DNA of 64,000 bases from Prorocentrum cordatum (lineage: Eukaryota; Sar; Dinophyceae; Prorocentrales; Prorocentraceae): positions 273,552-337,551 of the forward strand of contig CAUYUJ010015286.1 in the NCBI GenBank assembly GCA_963575745.1. The letters run 5' to 3'. Position 1 is the first letter of the stretch. The number at the start of each line of letters is the position of its first letter. This document shows positions 43,101 to 54,514 of this stretch, one piece after another. Under the pieces are notes generated by a model. It did no database searches, was not told the DNA's origin, and saw nothing but the letters and a program-made list of their open reading frames with translations. A program made the translations under genes and the position numbers.

Positions 43101-46100
43101 CGAGGGGCCGAGCGACCGAAGGCGGCGCGGCGCGCGCAGGCGGACCCAGCGCAGCCGAACGGGACAAGCGGAAAACAAACAAAACAAACAAAAACTATTA
43201 TATGGGCAGCCGCGGGCCGAGCGAACACCGGAAAAAACATAGCGGCGGGCCGGGCCTGGGGCGACCAGTGCAGCCGACGGGCAAGCGAAAACAAACAAAA
43301 ACAAACAAAAACAAACAAAACCACAACATTGGGCCAGCCGAGGGGCCGGAGGGGGGGGCGGGGGAGGGGGGGGGAAAAACCCCAAAAAAAACCGCGGGGC
43401 GGCGGGCGAGCCTGAGGCGACCAGCGCAGCCGACGGACAAGCGAAAGCAAACAGAAACAAAGAGAGCCAGGGACTGGGGCCAGCCGAGGGGCCGAGCGAC
43501 CGAAAGGCGGCGGGCGGGCTCGGGGCGACCAGCGCAGCCGACGGACAAGCGAAAACAAACAAAAACAAACAAAACCAATGCATTTGGCCAGCCGAGGGGC
43601 CGAGCGACCGCGGGGCGGCGGGCGAGCCCGAGGCGACCAGTGCAGCCGACGGACAAGCGAAAACAAACAGAAACAAAGGAAGCCAGGGAATGGGGCCAGC
43701 CGAAGGGCCGAGCGACCGAAAGGCGGCGGGCGCGCGCAGGGCGACCAGTGCAGCCGACAGACAAGCGAAAACAAACAAAGCACAAACAAAACCAGTGAAT
43801 TGGGCCAGCCGAGGGGCCGAGCGACCGAACGGCGGCGGGCGGGCTCGGGGCGACCAGTGCAGCCGACGGACAAGCGAAAACAAACAAAAACAAACACAAC
43901 CAATGCATTTGGCCAGCCGAGGGGCCGAGCGACCGCGGGGCGGCGGGCGAGCCTGGGGCGACCAGCGCAGCCGACGGACAAGCGAAAACAAACAGAAACG
44001 AAGAAAGTTAAGGAAAGGGGCCAGCCGAGGGGCCGAGCGACCGAAAGGCGGCGGGCGCGCGCAGGGCGACCAGCGCAGCCGACGGACAAGCGAAAACAAA
44101 CAAACAACAACAAACAAAACCAGTGAATTGGGCCAGCCGAGGGGCCGAGCGACCGAGCGGCGGCGGGCGGGTCTGGGGCGACCAGTGCAGCCGACGGACA
44201 AGCGAAAACAAACAAAAAAACAAACAAAACCCATGCATTTGGCCAGCCGAGGGGGCGAGCGACCGCGGGGCGGCGGGCGAGCTTGAGGCGACCAGTGCCT
44301 GCTGCAGAAGGCCCGACGGAACAGCGAACACAAACAAAAACAACAAATCAGTGCATTGTTCATCCGATGGGCCGAGCGACCGAACGCGGCGGCGCGCCGC
44401 GCTGGCGACCAGCGCAGCCGACGACCCAAGCGAAACATCAAACAAAAACAAACAAAGCCGAGTGGAAAGTTGGGCCAGCCGAGGGGCTCGCAGCGACCGA
44501 CCGGCGGCGTTGGTGCTGGGGCGAGACCAGTGCAGCCGGGACGGCCAGCGAAACAAGCAACAACCACAAACCATGCATTGGCCGGCCGAGGTGTCGAGCG
44601 ACCGCGGCGGCGGGCGAGCTTGCAGGCCGACCGCTGCAGCCGACGGACCAGGCGCAAAACAAACATAAACAAAGAAAGCAGGAAGGGGCCAGCCGGGGCC
44701 GAGGCGAAGGGGGGGGGGGGGGGAAGGCGGAGGAGGTGGCTCAGGCGACCAGCGCAGCCGACGGACAAGCGAAATCAAACAAAAACAAACAAAACCAGTG
44801 AATTGGGCCAGCCGAGGGGCCGAGCGACCGCGGGGCGGCGGGCGAGCCTGGGGCGACCAGCGCAGCCGACGGACAAGCAAAAACAAACAAAAATAAACAA
44901 AACCATGGATGGGGCCCGCCGAAGGGCCGAGCTGCCGCGGGGCGGCGGGCGAGCCTGGGGCGACCAGTGCAGCCGACGGATAAGCGAAATCGAACAGAAA
45001 CAAAGAAAGCCAGGGAGTGGGGCCAGCCGAGGGGCCGAGCGACCGAAAGGCAGCGGGCGCGCGCAGGGCGACCAGTGCAGCCGACGGACAGGCGGAATCA
45101 AACAAAAACAAACGAAACCAATGAATTGGGCCAGCCGAGGGGCCGAGCGACCGAACGGCGGCGGGCGGGCCCGGGGCGACCAGGGCAGCCGACGGACAAG
45201 CGAAATCAAACAAAAACAAACAAAACCAATGCATTTGGCCAGCCGAGGGGCCGAGCGACCGCGGGGCGGCGGGCGGGCCCGAGGCGACCAGTGCAGCCGA
45301 CGGACAAGCGAAAAACAAACAGAAACAAAGAAAGCCAAGGAATGGGGCCAGCCGAGGGGCCGAGCGACCGAAAGGCGGCGGGCGTGCGCAGGGCGACCAG
45401 TGTAGCCGACGGACAAGCGAAAACAAACAAAATCAAACAAAACCAGTGCATTTGGCCAGCCGAGGGGCCGAGCGACCGAACGGCTGCGGGCGGGCCTGGG
45501 GCGTCCAGTGCAGCCGACGGACAAGCGAAAACAAACAAAAACAAACAAAACCAAATAATGGGGCCAGCCGAGGGGCCGAGTGACCGCGGGCGGCGGGCGA
45601 GCCTGAGGTGACCAATGCAGCCGACGGACAAGCGAAAACTAACAAAAACAAACAAAACCAAGGAATGGGGCAAGCCGAGGGGGCGAGCGACCGCGGGGAG
45701 GTGGGCGAGCCTGGGGCGACCAGTGCAGCCGACGGGCAAGCGAAAACAAACAGAAACAAACACAACCAAGGAATTGGGCCAGGCCGAGCGACCGCGGGGC
45801 GGCGGGCGACACTGGGGCGACCAGTGCAGCCGACGGACAAGCCGAATCAAACAAAACAACAAAACCAGTGAATGGGGCCAGCCGAAGGGGCCGAGCGACC
45901 GCACGGGCGGCGTCGGCCTGGGGCGACCAGCGCAGCCGACGGACAAGCGAAAACAAACACAGCAAACGCAAAACCAATGCATTTTGGCCGGCCGTCGGGC
46001 CGTCGAACCGCGGGGCGCGGGCGAGTTTTAGGGACCACTTGCAAGCCGACGACAATCGCAAACAATAGAAAAAACAAGCAAGCCAGGAATTGGCCAGCCG

Positions 46101-47655
46101 AGGGGCCGACGACGAAAGGCGCGGCGTGCGCAGGGTCGACCAGTGCAGCCGACGGACGAGCGAAATCAAACAAAAACAAGCAAAACCAGTGAATTGGGCC
46201 AGCCGAGGGGCCGAGCGACCGAACGGAGGCGGGCGGGCCTGGGGCGACCAGCGCAGCCGACGGACAAGCGAAAACAAGCCGAAACAAACAAGACCAATGA
46301 ATGGGGCCAGCCGAGGGGCCGAGCGACCGCGGGGCGGCGGGCGGGCCTGGGGCGACCAGTGCAGCCGACGGACAAGCGAAAACAAACAAAAAACAAACAA
46401 AACCAATGAATTGGGCCAGCCGATGGGCCGAACGCCCGCGGGGCGGCGGACGAACCTGGGGCGACCAGTGCAGCCGACGGACAAGCGAAAACAAGCAGAA
46501 ACAAACAAAACCAGTGAATTTGGCCAGCCGAGGGGCCGAGCGCCCGCGGGGCGGCGGGCGAGCCTGGGGCGACCAGCGCAGCCGACGGACAAGCGAAAAC
46601 AACCAAAAACAAACGAAACAGTGGAAAGGGGCCAGCCGAGGGGCCGAGCGACCGCGGGGTGGCGGGCGAGGCTGGGGCGACCAACGCAGCTGACGGACAA
46701 GCGAACACGAACAACAACAAACAACATCAGGGAATTGGGCCAGCCGAGGGGCCGAGCGTGAGAACAGCGGCGGGCGAGCCTGGGGCGACCAGTGCAGCCG
46801 ACGGACAAGCGAAAACAAACAAAAACAAACAAAACCAATGCATTTGGCCAGCCGAGGGGCCGAGCGACCGCGGGGCGGCGGGCGAGCTTGAGGGGGCCAG
46901 AGCAGCCGACGGACAAGCGAAAACAAACAGAAACAAAGAAAGCCAGGGAGTGGGGCCAGCCGAGGGGCCGAGTGACCGAAAGGCGGCGGGCGAGCCTGGG
47001 GCGCCCAGTGCAGCCGACGGACAAGCGAAAACAAACAAAAACAAACAACATCAGGGAATTGGGCCAGCTGAGGGGCCGAGCGACCGAACGGCGGCGGGCG
47101 GGCCTGAGACGACCAGTGCAGCCGACGGACAAGCGAAAACAAACAGGAACAAAGAACGCCACGGAATGGGGCCAGCCGAGGGGCCGAGCGACCGCGGGGC
47201 GGCGGGCGGGCCTGGGGCGACCAGTGCAGCCGACGGACAAGCGAACACAAACAAAAACAAACAAAACCAAGGAATGGGGCCAGCCGAGGGGCCGAGCGAC
47301 CGCGGGGCGGCGGGCGTGCGCAGGGCGACCAGTGCAGCCGACGGACAAGCGAAAACAAACAGAATCAAACAAAACCAGAGAATTCGGCCAGCCGAGGGGC
47401 CGAGCGACCGAACGGCTGCGGGCGGGCCTGGGGCGGCCAGTGCAGCCGACGGACAAGCGAAAACAAACAAAAACAAACAAAACCAATGCATTTGGCCAGC
47501 CGAGGGGCCGAGCGACCGAAAGGCTGCGGGCGGGCCTGGGGCGACCAGTGCAGCCGACGGACAAGCGAAAACAAACAGAAACAAACAAAACCAACGCTTT
47601 TGGCCAGCCGAAGGGCCGAGCGACCGAAAGGCTGCCACTGCGATCGACGGACAAA
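40196..47655 (-). repeat. 108-bp satellite, right arm (~69 monomers, inverted)
   Basis: The same monomer, now reverse-complemented (GGCCAGCCGAGGGGCCGAGC, GACCAGTGCAGCCGACGGAC, AAGCGAAAACAAAC). The switch is abrupt at GCTTGTAGGGAATGGGGCC (40187-40205). Patches at 42.8-43.4, 44.3-44.75 and 45.87-46.15 kb carry many more indels than the rest. Both arms together form a giant imperfect inverted repeat. Confidence 0.95.
40560..45440 (-). repeat. Three-monomer higher-order repeat (~324 bp)
   Basis: Monomers follow a fixed order: type 1 with GACCGAACGGCGG; type 2 with GACCGCGGGGCGG, ending in CAGAAACAAAGAAAGCCAGG; type 3 with GACCGAAAGGCGG and GTGCGCAGGG. The cycle repeats, with breaks in the damaged patches, and fades after 45.5 kb, where the type 2 form dominates. 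Confidence 0.8.
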
Positions 47656-47760
47656 CGAAAACAAGCCAGAACAACCGAAACCAGCCAAGGAATGGGGCCA
47701 TCCGAGGAGCCGAGCGACCTAGCGCTACTGCGCGCCGCTGAGACAGGGCCCGGAAATTTG

Positions 47761-47876
47761 CAATCTACTTCTTGTAATTGCTGTTGCTGTTGTTTTTTTG
47801 GGCGGCCCCGAATGCAATCTACTTCTTCCGCCTTCCTACTTCATGTTTCTACCTACTTCTTCCGACCGGTGGGTAC
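47761..47876 (+). repeat. Right flank block of the 108-bp satellite
   Basis: CAATCTACTTCTT at 47761 and CAATCTACTTCTTCCGCC at 47815, a T-run with GGGCGG between them, and CGACCGGTGGGTAC at 47863. It shares parts with 37700-37839 in both direct and inverted orientation. Confidence 0.75.
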
Positions 47877-48119
47877 TGTTTGCGCACCCAGTTGTGGTTG
47901 CAGCGACGTGGCCCGCACTCCCAGAGAGGATGCTTGCCTTCTCCCTTGCCTACAGACTGCCGGCCCACTATCGCTCCAAGCCCGTCGCTCGCGCAACCTG
48001 CAGCGCGGCAGTCACCTAGTGCAGATTGCCCGAAATTTGTGGCTCACGCGCGATCCCTTGCGCTCGACACGCCGCAGAGGACTCGCAGTCGTCGGGAGGT
48101 CGCATGACCTTGAGTAGAA

Positions 48120-49104
48120 ATGGCGACGGATTCTGATGGTTATGTTGGTGATGCTGGTGATGATGGTGGTCAGGCTGAAGATGGTGTTTGTGGCCCCGAC
48201 GATGATGATCTTGACCATGATTATGGTGATGATGATGCTGATGATGCTGATGATGCTGATGCTGCTGATGATCATGATGATGGTGATGCTGTTGGTGGTG
48301 ATGGTGATGCTGCTGATGATGATGGTGGTGATGGTGATGGTAATGGCGATAGTGTTGGTGATTGTGTTGTTGATGATGATGGCGATGTCGAATACGAACA
48401 TGATGCTTTCAAGTGTGCAGAGGGTGATGCTGATGATATTGCTGTTGTTGTGGTTGATCATGGTGGTGATGCTTTGAATGACGATGATTTTATGCTGACG
48501 ATGATGGTGATGCTGCTGAGGATCATGCTAAGGATGATTGTAGCGGTGGTCTGATGCTGATGGCGATTATGATGATGCTGTCGGTTGTGGTGATGATCAT
48601 GATGCTGATGTTGATGCTGATGTTGTTGATGATAACGATGATGATGCTGATGATGACGATGATGATGATTCTGATGATGATGATGATGGTGACGGTGATT
48701 GTGATGTTGATGGTGGTGGTGATGGTAATAGTGATAGTGTTGGTGATGGAGTTGTTGATGATGCTGATGACGATGTCGAAGGTGAGTATGATGCTTTCGA
48801 TTGTGCTGATGGTGATGCGGGTGATGTTATTGTTGTTGTTGCCGTTGTTGTTGATCATGCTGGTGGTGCAGTAAATGACGATGATGATGCTGACGATGCT
48901 GATGATGATGATATGGATGATGACAAGGATGATGGTAGCGGTGGTTTGATGACGATGATGATGTTGGTGGTGGTGATGCTGACGATGATGTTGACGATCA
49001 TGGACGATGACGATGCTGCGGCTTATGATGCTGATGTTGATGATGATGATGCTGCTGCTGGTTCTGAGGGTGATGACGATGAAGCTGATGGCGATGACGA
49101 TTAA
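48120..49104 (+). repeat. (GAT)n-rich array with an internal ~390-bp duplication
   Basis: Landmarks GTCGAANNNGANNATGATGC, GATGCTTTC (48402 and 48790) and AGCGGTGGT (48542 and 48937) recur about 388-395 bp apart. The 48120 frame opens with a non-repetitive start (MATDSDGYVGDAGDDGGQAE) and reads Asp-rich. An acidic protein cannot be excluded, but triplet drift explains it. Confidence 0.8.
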
Positions 49105-49240
49105 CAAAGACGAGACATCCGAACACCCTTGTATTGAGACAGACCACGATCACGTGAGGGGGCGGATGAGCTTGAGGATGAGGAGCAGTATAACGCGGAT
49201 TAACCTGATAAACATGAAGATAAGGAGAAAGACAAGGAAC

Positions 49241-49375
49241 ACGGAGGATGAGGAGGAGGAGGAGGAGGAGGAGGAGGAACGCGGAGCAATGGGAGGAGGA
49301 GGAGGAGGAGGAGGAGGAGGAGGAGGAGCAAGGGCATGATGATGATGAGGAGGAGGAGGAGGACAATGAGGAGGA
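49241..49375 (+). repeat. (GGA)n tract
   Basis: Two GGA blocks broken by ACGCGGAGCAAT and GGGCATGATGATG. Confidence 0.9.
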
Positions 49376-49435
49376 AGTCCATTATCATGAGAGACTCCAA
49401 CAATTGAAACACAATCCGAGTCACCAGACCCGCGC

Positions 49436-49553
49436 CAGACGGAAGAAAGTGGTTCTTCCACCCTCCAGGGGGAGATCGCGGAGGGCGGCAGCCCCAGACG
49501 GAAGAAAGTGGTTCTTCCACCCTCCAGGGGGAGATCGCGGAGGGCGGCAGCCC
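49436..49553 (+). repeat. Perfect 59-bp tandem duplication
   Basis: Two identical units (49436-49494, 49495-49553). Each holds a GGAAGAA-AGTGG-TTCTTCC hairpin. Confidence 0.95.
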
Positions 49554-49999
49554 CAAAAACCAGCTGCACACCCGAAGCCGATGCCGACGCAGGGGCACGC
49601 CATCCTCGCGTCGAGAGGCTGCGAAGGCGGGCACGACACCGAGCAGCCGCACGAGCGCGCCGCACTCCAGCACCTCGGGGACGCCCGTAGCGACGACCAG
49701 CGCCACGAGGGCACGGCGTCCAGATTCAGGCGATCGCACACACGGATTCAGGGGGCGTGGATGAGCGACGGGAAAGGAGGTGTTGGGTGTGGCAGGGGGG
49801 GGAATGAAAGGGGATTGGGGGAGGTCGGGTGGCGGGGGGTGGAGGTGGTGTGGGTGAGGGTAGGGGTGTAGGGGATGGTGTAGGGGGGTAAGGTGGGGGG
49901 GGGAGCGGGGGGCGGCGGTGAGCAGCGTGAATTTGGGGTGGTGGGGTTAGGGGGGAGAGGTGGGGTTGGGTGAGGATGGGGGGGGTGGTAGGGGGTTGA
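49554..49999. other. Spacer with G-rich right half
   Basis: Unique to about 49770, then GGGTG/GTAGGGG-rich DNA to 49995. No gene. Confidence 0.6.
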
Positions 50000-51328
50000 T
50001 ATGTTTTTTCTCTATCGTTTCTTTTTTTTTATTTATTACTTGGAATTTTTTTTGTTGTTCTTCTATTTCCTTTTTTCTTTTCCGTGGGAAATCGCGGAGT
50101 TCCGCCGCCGAGCGAGGCGGTGCCGGCCGCACTTTGGGGAGGGCACTCCCCCCGATCCATGGATTTGGCGACCGCGCGCCAAGTCCACGGATCGCCAATC
50201 CACGCTTGCGCGCCCCCGACAGAGCCGGCAGCCCAGCGCCTTGAGAGCAGGCGGCGCAGGCCGGCCGGCGGCGCCGAGGAGGGCGCCCAGCGCCTCGGAG
50301 GGATGGCGCCGCGTGGGGCTGTGCGGAGGTCGGGGAGGCCGAGGGGTCGAGGAGGCGGACGGGGGCCGCGGACGAATGGGATGGATCTACGAGAGCGCGA
50401 CGTCGTGCTGATGCTCCCTCCCATCTCCTCCCACCCCGCTGCCCCCCCCCCCCCCCACCCCCCCGTCCGCTGCCCCCCACACCCAATGCCCGCCACCCTC
50501 CCTTCTTCCCACCCCTCCTCCTAGCATGGACCCCCGCCGATCAGCCAGCGACGCATCGCCGATTCCAGCGCGACGCCGCTCCCCCTGAGCTGGCTTCACC
50601 CCTTCGCCCACCCTCAGAGAAAGCGGTCCGTCCTCTCGCACCTTCCCTCTGGTGGAGAGAGCGGCACGGGCCCCGTAGCCCTGTGCAGCCAGGGGGTTGG
50701 GCCCAGGACCCTTGGTGGTGAGACCAGCCCCCGGTTACGCCACCAGGGTTGGGCTGCACGAGGAGGTATCCCCACTTGCAGGGCCGATTCCGACTCCGCT
50801 TCCGAGGAGGACCCTCGAACATCGCGGCGACAAAACATGTGTGGGTCTTTTCTTGTTCACGCATGGTATCTGTTTATGTTCACACTATGTGCTGATCGTT
50901 TCTTCGCTGAGCCCCTGTATTCATGGAGTCTAGGGTGTACCATGGCTGTTGGGAAGTTTCAGGACACGTCGCAGTTCCCGCGCAGTCAGGCAAGCTCTTG
51001 TTTCGATTGCCTCACGAGTCTCTTCAAGCCCTTGCACCACGCGCGCCCATGTTCGGTCTTTGTTTTACAGTCCGCTCAGTCTTTGCTCAGCCATCATTGT
51101 CTGGCTCTGGGAATCCTTGTTACCACTGTCTGGCCCGATTACTGTAATGCTGTAGTGGGACGTGGCCGTTGCGATGCACTGCTGTTGCCTTGCCTCTTGA
51201 GGACGCCTTGTCGGTTTTGTGGATGTTTGAGTTGTGATTGTGTTGGGCCTTGCGGGAGTCTCTGGAAATCCTCCTCGGGGGCCTCTTGAGTGCCTGTTGG
51301 GGGCCCCTTGGATGTGTTCGGGTCATGT
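50000..51328. other. Unique stretch, no recognised gene
   Basis: A T-rich patch (50000-50085), a GC-rich part (50085-50440), C-rich DNA (50440-50470), then more balanced DNA to 51320. Frames up to 150 codons are open without recognised motifs. 51250-51325 resembles the TCTTGGG satellite. Confidence 0.5.
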
Positions 51329-51540
51329 AGGAGGAGGAGGAGGAGGAGGAGGAGGAGGAGGAGGGAGAGGCCGTGGTGGAGGAAGTGGATAGGGGGGGGA
51401 TTGTGAAAAGGATGAGGATGGGAGGAGGAGGAGGAGCAGGAGAAGGAGGAGGAGGAGGAGGAATGTCGCGGAGGATGATGAGGAAGAGGAGAATGAAGCA
51501 AACATGATCATGAGGAGGAGGAGGAGGAGGACGAGGAGGA
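51329..51540 (+). repeat. (GGA)n tract with interruptions
   Basis: Pure GGA at 51329-51364 and 51423-51460, and again at 51512-51542. Confidence 0.9.
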
Positions 51541-51999
51541 GGATCGTTGTGTTTGCCCTCCTTCATCCCTGGAGCTCCCGGCACCTCCCTCCCTTTGGAC
51601 CAGGCCTTCGCCACGGGCTGTTTTTTTTGCTGAGTTGCCCCTCGGGGCCCGAACATCGGGGTCATAGACTTCTAGTGATGCTGATACAGTCAACGCGCCT
51701 AGGAAGGACGCGCTCCTTCACCTAGGGTACCCTCGTGTCCTTGCCTCTGCGGCCCGTAACCGTTTTCACTGGTCGCCCGCCGCCCAAGAGATCCCAACTT
51801 CGGCCTCCAAGGGCCTTGCGTCCTTACCACCCGTCCTTCATACACGTTTTGACTGTAACCATCATGTTAGCCAGTGTGAACCCCAACCAGTGAGCTCTTG
51901 CAGTGTATATATATATATATATGTATATACACCTATTTATACGCGGTGTAACTTATGCGGTGCAACGAGTGTGTTGAACTCTAGGTGGTGCAATTCATG
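51541..51999. other. Unique spacer with short TA run
   Basis: No gene recognised; (TA)n at 51906-51928. Confidence 0.6.
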
Positions 52000-52330
52000 T
52001 GGTGCAAACTGTGTGGTTCAGAGCAATGATGAGCAGTGCAAAGCAGTGCAAAGTCATGCAACATGCTTCAAAGCAGCACAAAACAATGCAACGCAGTACA
52101 AAGCAATGCACAGCAATGCAGAGTAATGCAAATATGTACAGAGCGATGCACATCAATGTATTGCGATGCAAGTGGCGCAAAGCAAGATAAAGTGATGCAA
52201 GGTGATGCAAGGCAGTGGAATGCAGTGGAAACCTATGCAATGCAATGCAATGCAATACAATGCAAATCAGTGCGACTGCAATGCAATACGATTGCAATGC
52301 AGTGAAATGCAATGCGATTGCAGTACATTG
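52000..52330 (+). repeat. Degenerate (ATGCA)-type array
   Basis: AATGCA, AGTGCA and GATGCA words at 5-15 bp spacing, purest (CAATG)n at 52235-52258. Ends at a GC-rich block. Confidence 0.85.
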
Positions 52331-52344
52331 CCCAGACGACTCGC

Positions 52345-52440
52345 GACTACGCGGTGACGGGGCGGCGACGGCAGCTACTCAGCCGCGGGACCAGCACCGC
52401 CGTGACGGGCCGGCGACGGCGGCCAAATAGCCGCCAGTCG
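52345..52440 (+). repeat. Two ~50-bp GTGACGGGNCGGCGACGGC units
   Basis: Units start near 52351 and 52401, each ending in a CAGCCGC/TAGCCGC block. The inverted sense resembles the CGTCGCCGCC tandem at 53540. Confidence 0.7.
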
Positions 52441-52504
52441 GGCACCGCCACCCGTTCTTTAGATCATGAATGAGAGCCTTTGAGTGTAAGCAATGTTTGG
52501 GGAA

Positions 52505-52860
52505 TGCGAAGAAGGAGGAGGAACACTGCGCAGAAGGAGGATGAGACGAGGAGGAGGAGGAGGAGGAGGGAAGTCTCGGAGGAGGAGGAGAAGGATGATA
52601 ATTATGCTGATGAGAAGAGTGTAGGGGATGAACATGAAGAGGGGGATGAGGAGCATGAGGGTGATAATGATGATGGTGATGATGGTGATGATGCCGACGA
52701 CGATGGTGATGATGGTGATGATGAACATTATGAGGATGATGATGATGATGCTGTTGATGTTGATGTTTGTGACGATGATGGTGATGCTGATGCTGATGAT
52801 GCTGATGCTGATGATGATGAAGATGCTGATGATGCTGATGATGCTGATGCTGATGATGAT

Positions 52861-52892
<32 letters not shown>

Positions 52893-52894
52893 CT

Positions 52895-52945
<51 letters not shown>

Positions 52946-52987
52946 CTGATGCTGATGATGATGATGATGATGCTGATGCTGATGATA

Positions 52988-53023
<36 letters not shown>

Positions 53024-53058
53024 CTGATGCTGATGCTGATGCTGATGCTGATGCTGAT

Positions 53059-53089
<31 letters not shown>

Positions 53090-53235
53090 ATGAGGAGGAG
53101 GAGGAGGAGGAGGAGGACGGCGACGACGACGATGACGAGGAGGAGGAGGAGGAGGAGGACGGCGACGACGACGATGACGATGAGGAGGAGGAGGAGGAGG
53201 ATGAGGAGGAGGAGGATAAGGAGGAGGAGGAACGT
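52505..53235 (+). repeat. Compound GGA / GAT / GGA array
   Basis: GGA 52505-52600, GAT with GCT variants 52600-53090 (pure 52895-52943), then GAGG and a duplicated ACGGCGACGACGACGATGACGA block to 53235. Confidence 0.9.
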
Positions 53236-53540
53236 CTCGTGGACAAAGTGTTCGCCACGGGCTGATTTCTTCTGGCCCCAGGGCTTGGAGTTGGCATCCG
53301 CGAGAGGGCCTGGGCAGCGTTCGGGTCGGCTGAGCCCCTTCAGCTGGGGGCCCCAGGTACTGACCGGACTCACTTTGGCTCTGAGGTGGCAGTTCCACGG
53401 CTGATTGGTCAGATCAGTGCTCGGGTGGCCCCTGTGGCACTCGAGCAACCCTATCGCAGCCCTGCGCTACCTAGCCGTTTCGTTTTCCCAAGGCGGTGTT
53501 TGCATTCAGTGTTTATTACTTCGGTTCGAAGTAATTGGGC
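53236..53540. other. Unique spacer
   Basis: No gene recognised. Confidence 0.5.
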
Positions 53541-53730
53541 CTGATTGCTGGTCTGGCGGCCATGTTGTCGCCGTCGCCGCCCCGTCGCCGTCTCGTCGCC
53601 GCCCGTCGTCTGACTGCCGGTCTGGCGGCTATCTTGTCGCCGTCGATGCCCTGTCGCCGCCTCGTCGCCGCCGGTCGTCTGGGCCTGACCTTCGGTCTGG
53701 CGGCTATGTTGTCACCTTCGAGGCACAGTC
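53540..53730 (+). repeat. Three ~70-bp GGTCTGGCGG units
   Basis: GGTCTGGCGG starts at 53550, 53619 and 53694, each followed by CNATNTTGTCNCC and a GTCGCCGCC-rich end. Confidence 0.85.
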
Positions 53731-54400
53731 GCCGCCTAAATTGTACAACGTAGATTGCTCTGCGCAGATTCACTTGCCTCTGGGATCGTACAATTTGCAT
53801 ACGATTCTGCCCCATCGTTCATTTTCAATGTAAATTCAGATAATCCTAGGGAGTGCCCTTACCGACCACCCTACATCCCTGTCAAATGATGTTTTGTGCA
53901 CGTTTTCAACATTCCCTTGCAACATATATTTCAATTCGAGCGGTCCTTACCGAAACTCTCGGCGTTTGTTCTTGACGCTGCGCGCGCGCCTACTGGAACG
54001 ATGCGCGCAGGGCCTGGTGGTACTGGCCAGCGCGGCGGCCGGGCCAGGTCGCAAGTTGCCCTCCTAATATAACAGCCCCAGGTGTCGTTGGAATCCAAGG
54101 CAAGCCCTGGGGCTAAAAAACAGGCCCCCAAACGCGCGGTGTGAGCGAGACCACAAAGCTTGTGCGGAAAGAATGTGCAACCTGTTGAAAGAGGAGGAGG
54201 ACGAGGAGGAGGAGGAGTAGGAGGCTATATCCTGTTCGCTTGGTCTCTACCCCGGAGTAGGACATTAGATGATGTTCTGTTGTCTTCTGTTTTATACGGG
54301 CCGGCGTGACGTCATGACGCCTGTCACGTCAGATACGTCGTCTTATCGGTCTTTGTTATGCCTGTTGGTTCTTTTGGCTAGCCTGACCTCGGTGCGCACG
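53731..54400. other. Unique spacer sharing a block with 59.7 kb
   Basis: 53795-53890 resembles 59675-59770 (CGATTCTGCCCCATCG / GCATTCTGCCCCATCG, then CATCCNTGTCAAAT). GGA at 54190-54220. No gene recognised. Confidence 0.5.
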
Positions 54401-54514
54401 TTGTTTTTTCCCAACCATCCTGTGGTGTTGGGTCCTCGTTTTGAAGAGACGGTGCCCCGCGTCTCCTCTCCTCTCCTTCCTTCCTCCTCCTCCGCCTCCT
54501 CCCTCCTCCCTCCT
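54401..54514 (+). repeat. Leader block of the 90-bp satellite
   Basis: CCCAACCATCCTGTGGTG through GAAGAGACGGTGCC, also at 15580-15680 on the other strand. Both encode a similar FxPNHPxVLGPRxEETxP reading; most differences are transitions. Confidence 0.8.

Noticed and set aside
37840-47655. CRISPR array
   Set aside because: Monomers are contiguous with no unique spacers, units are ~108 bp, and the context is eukaryotic.
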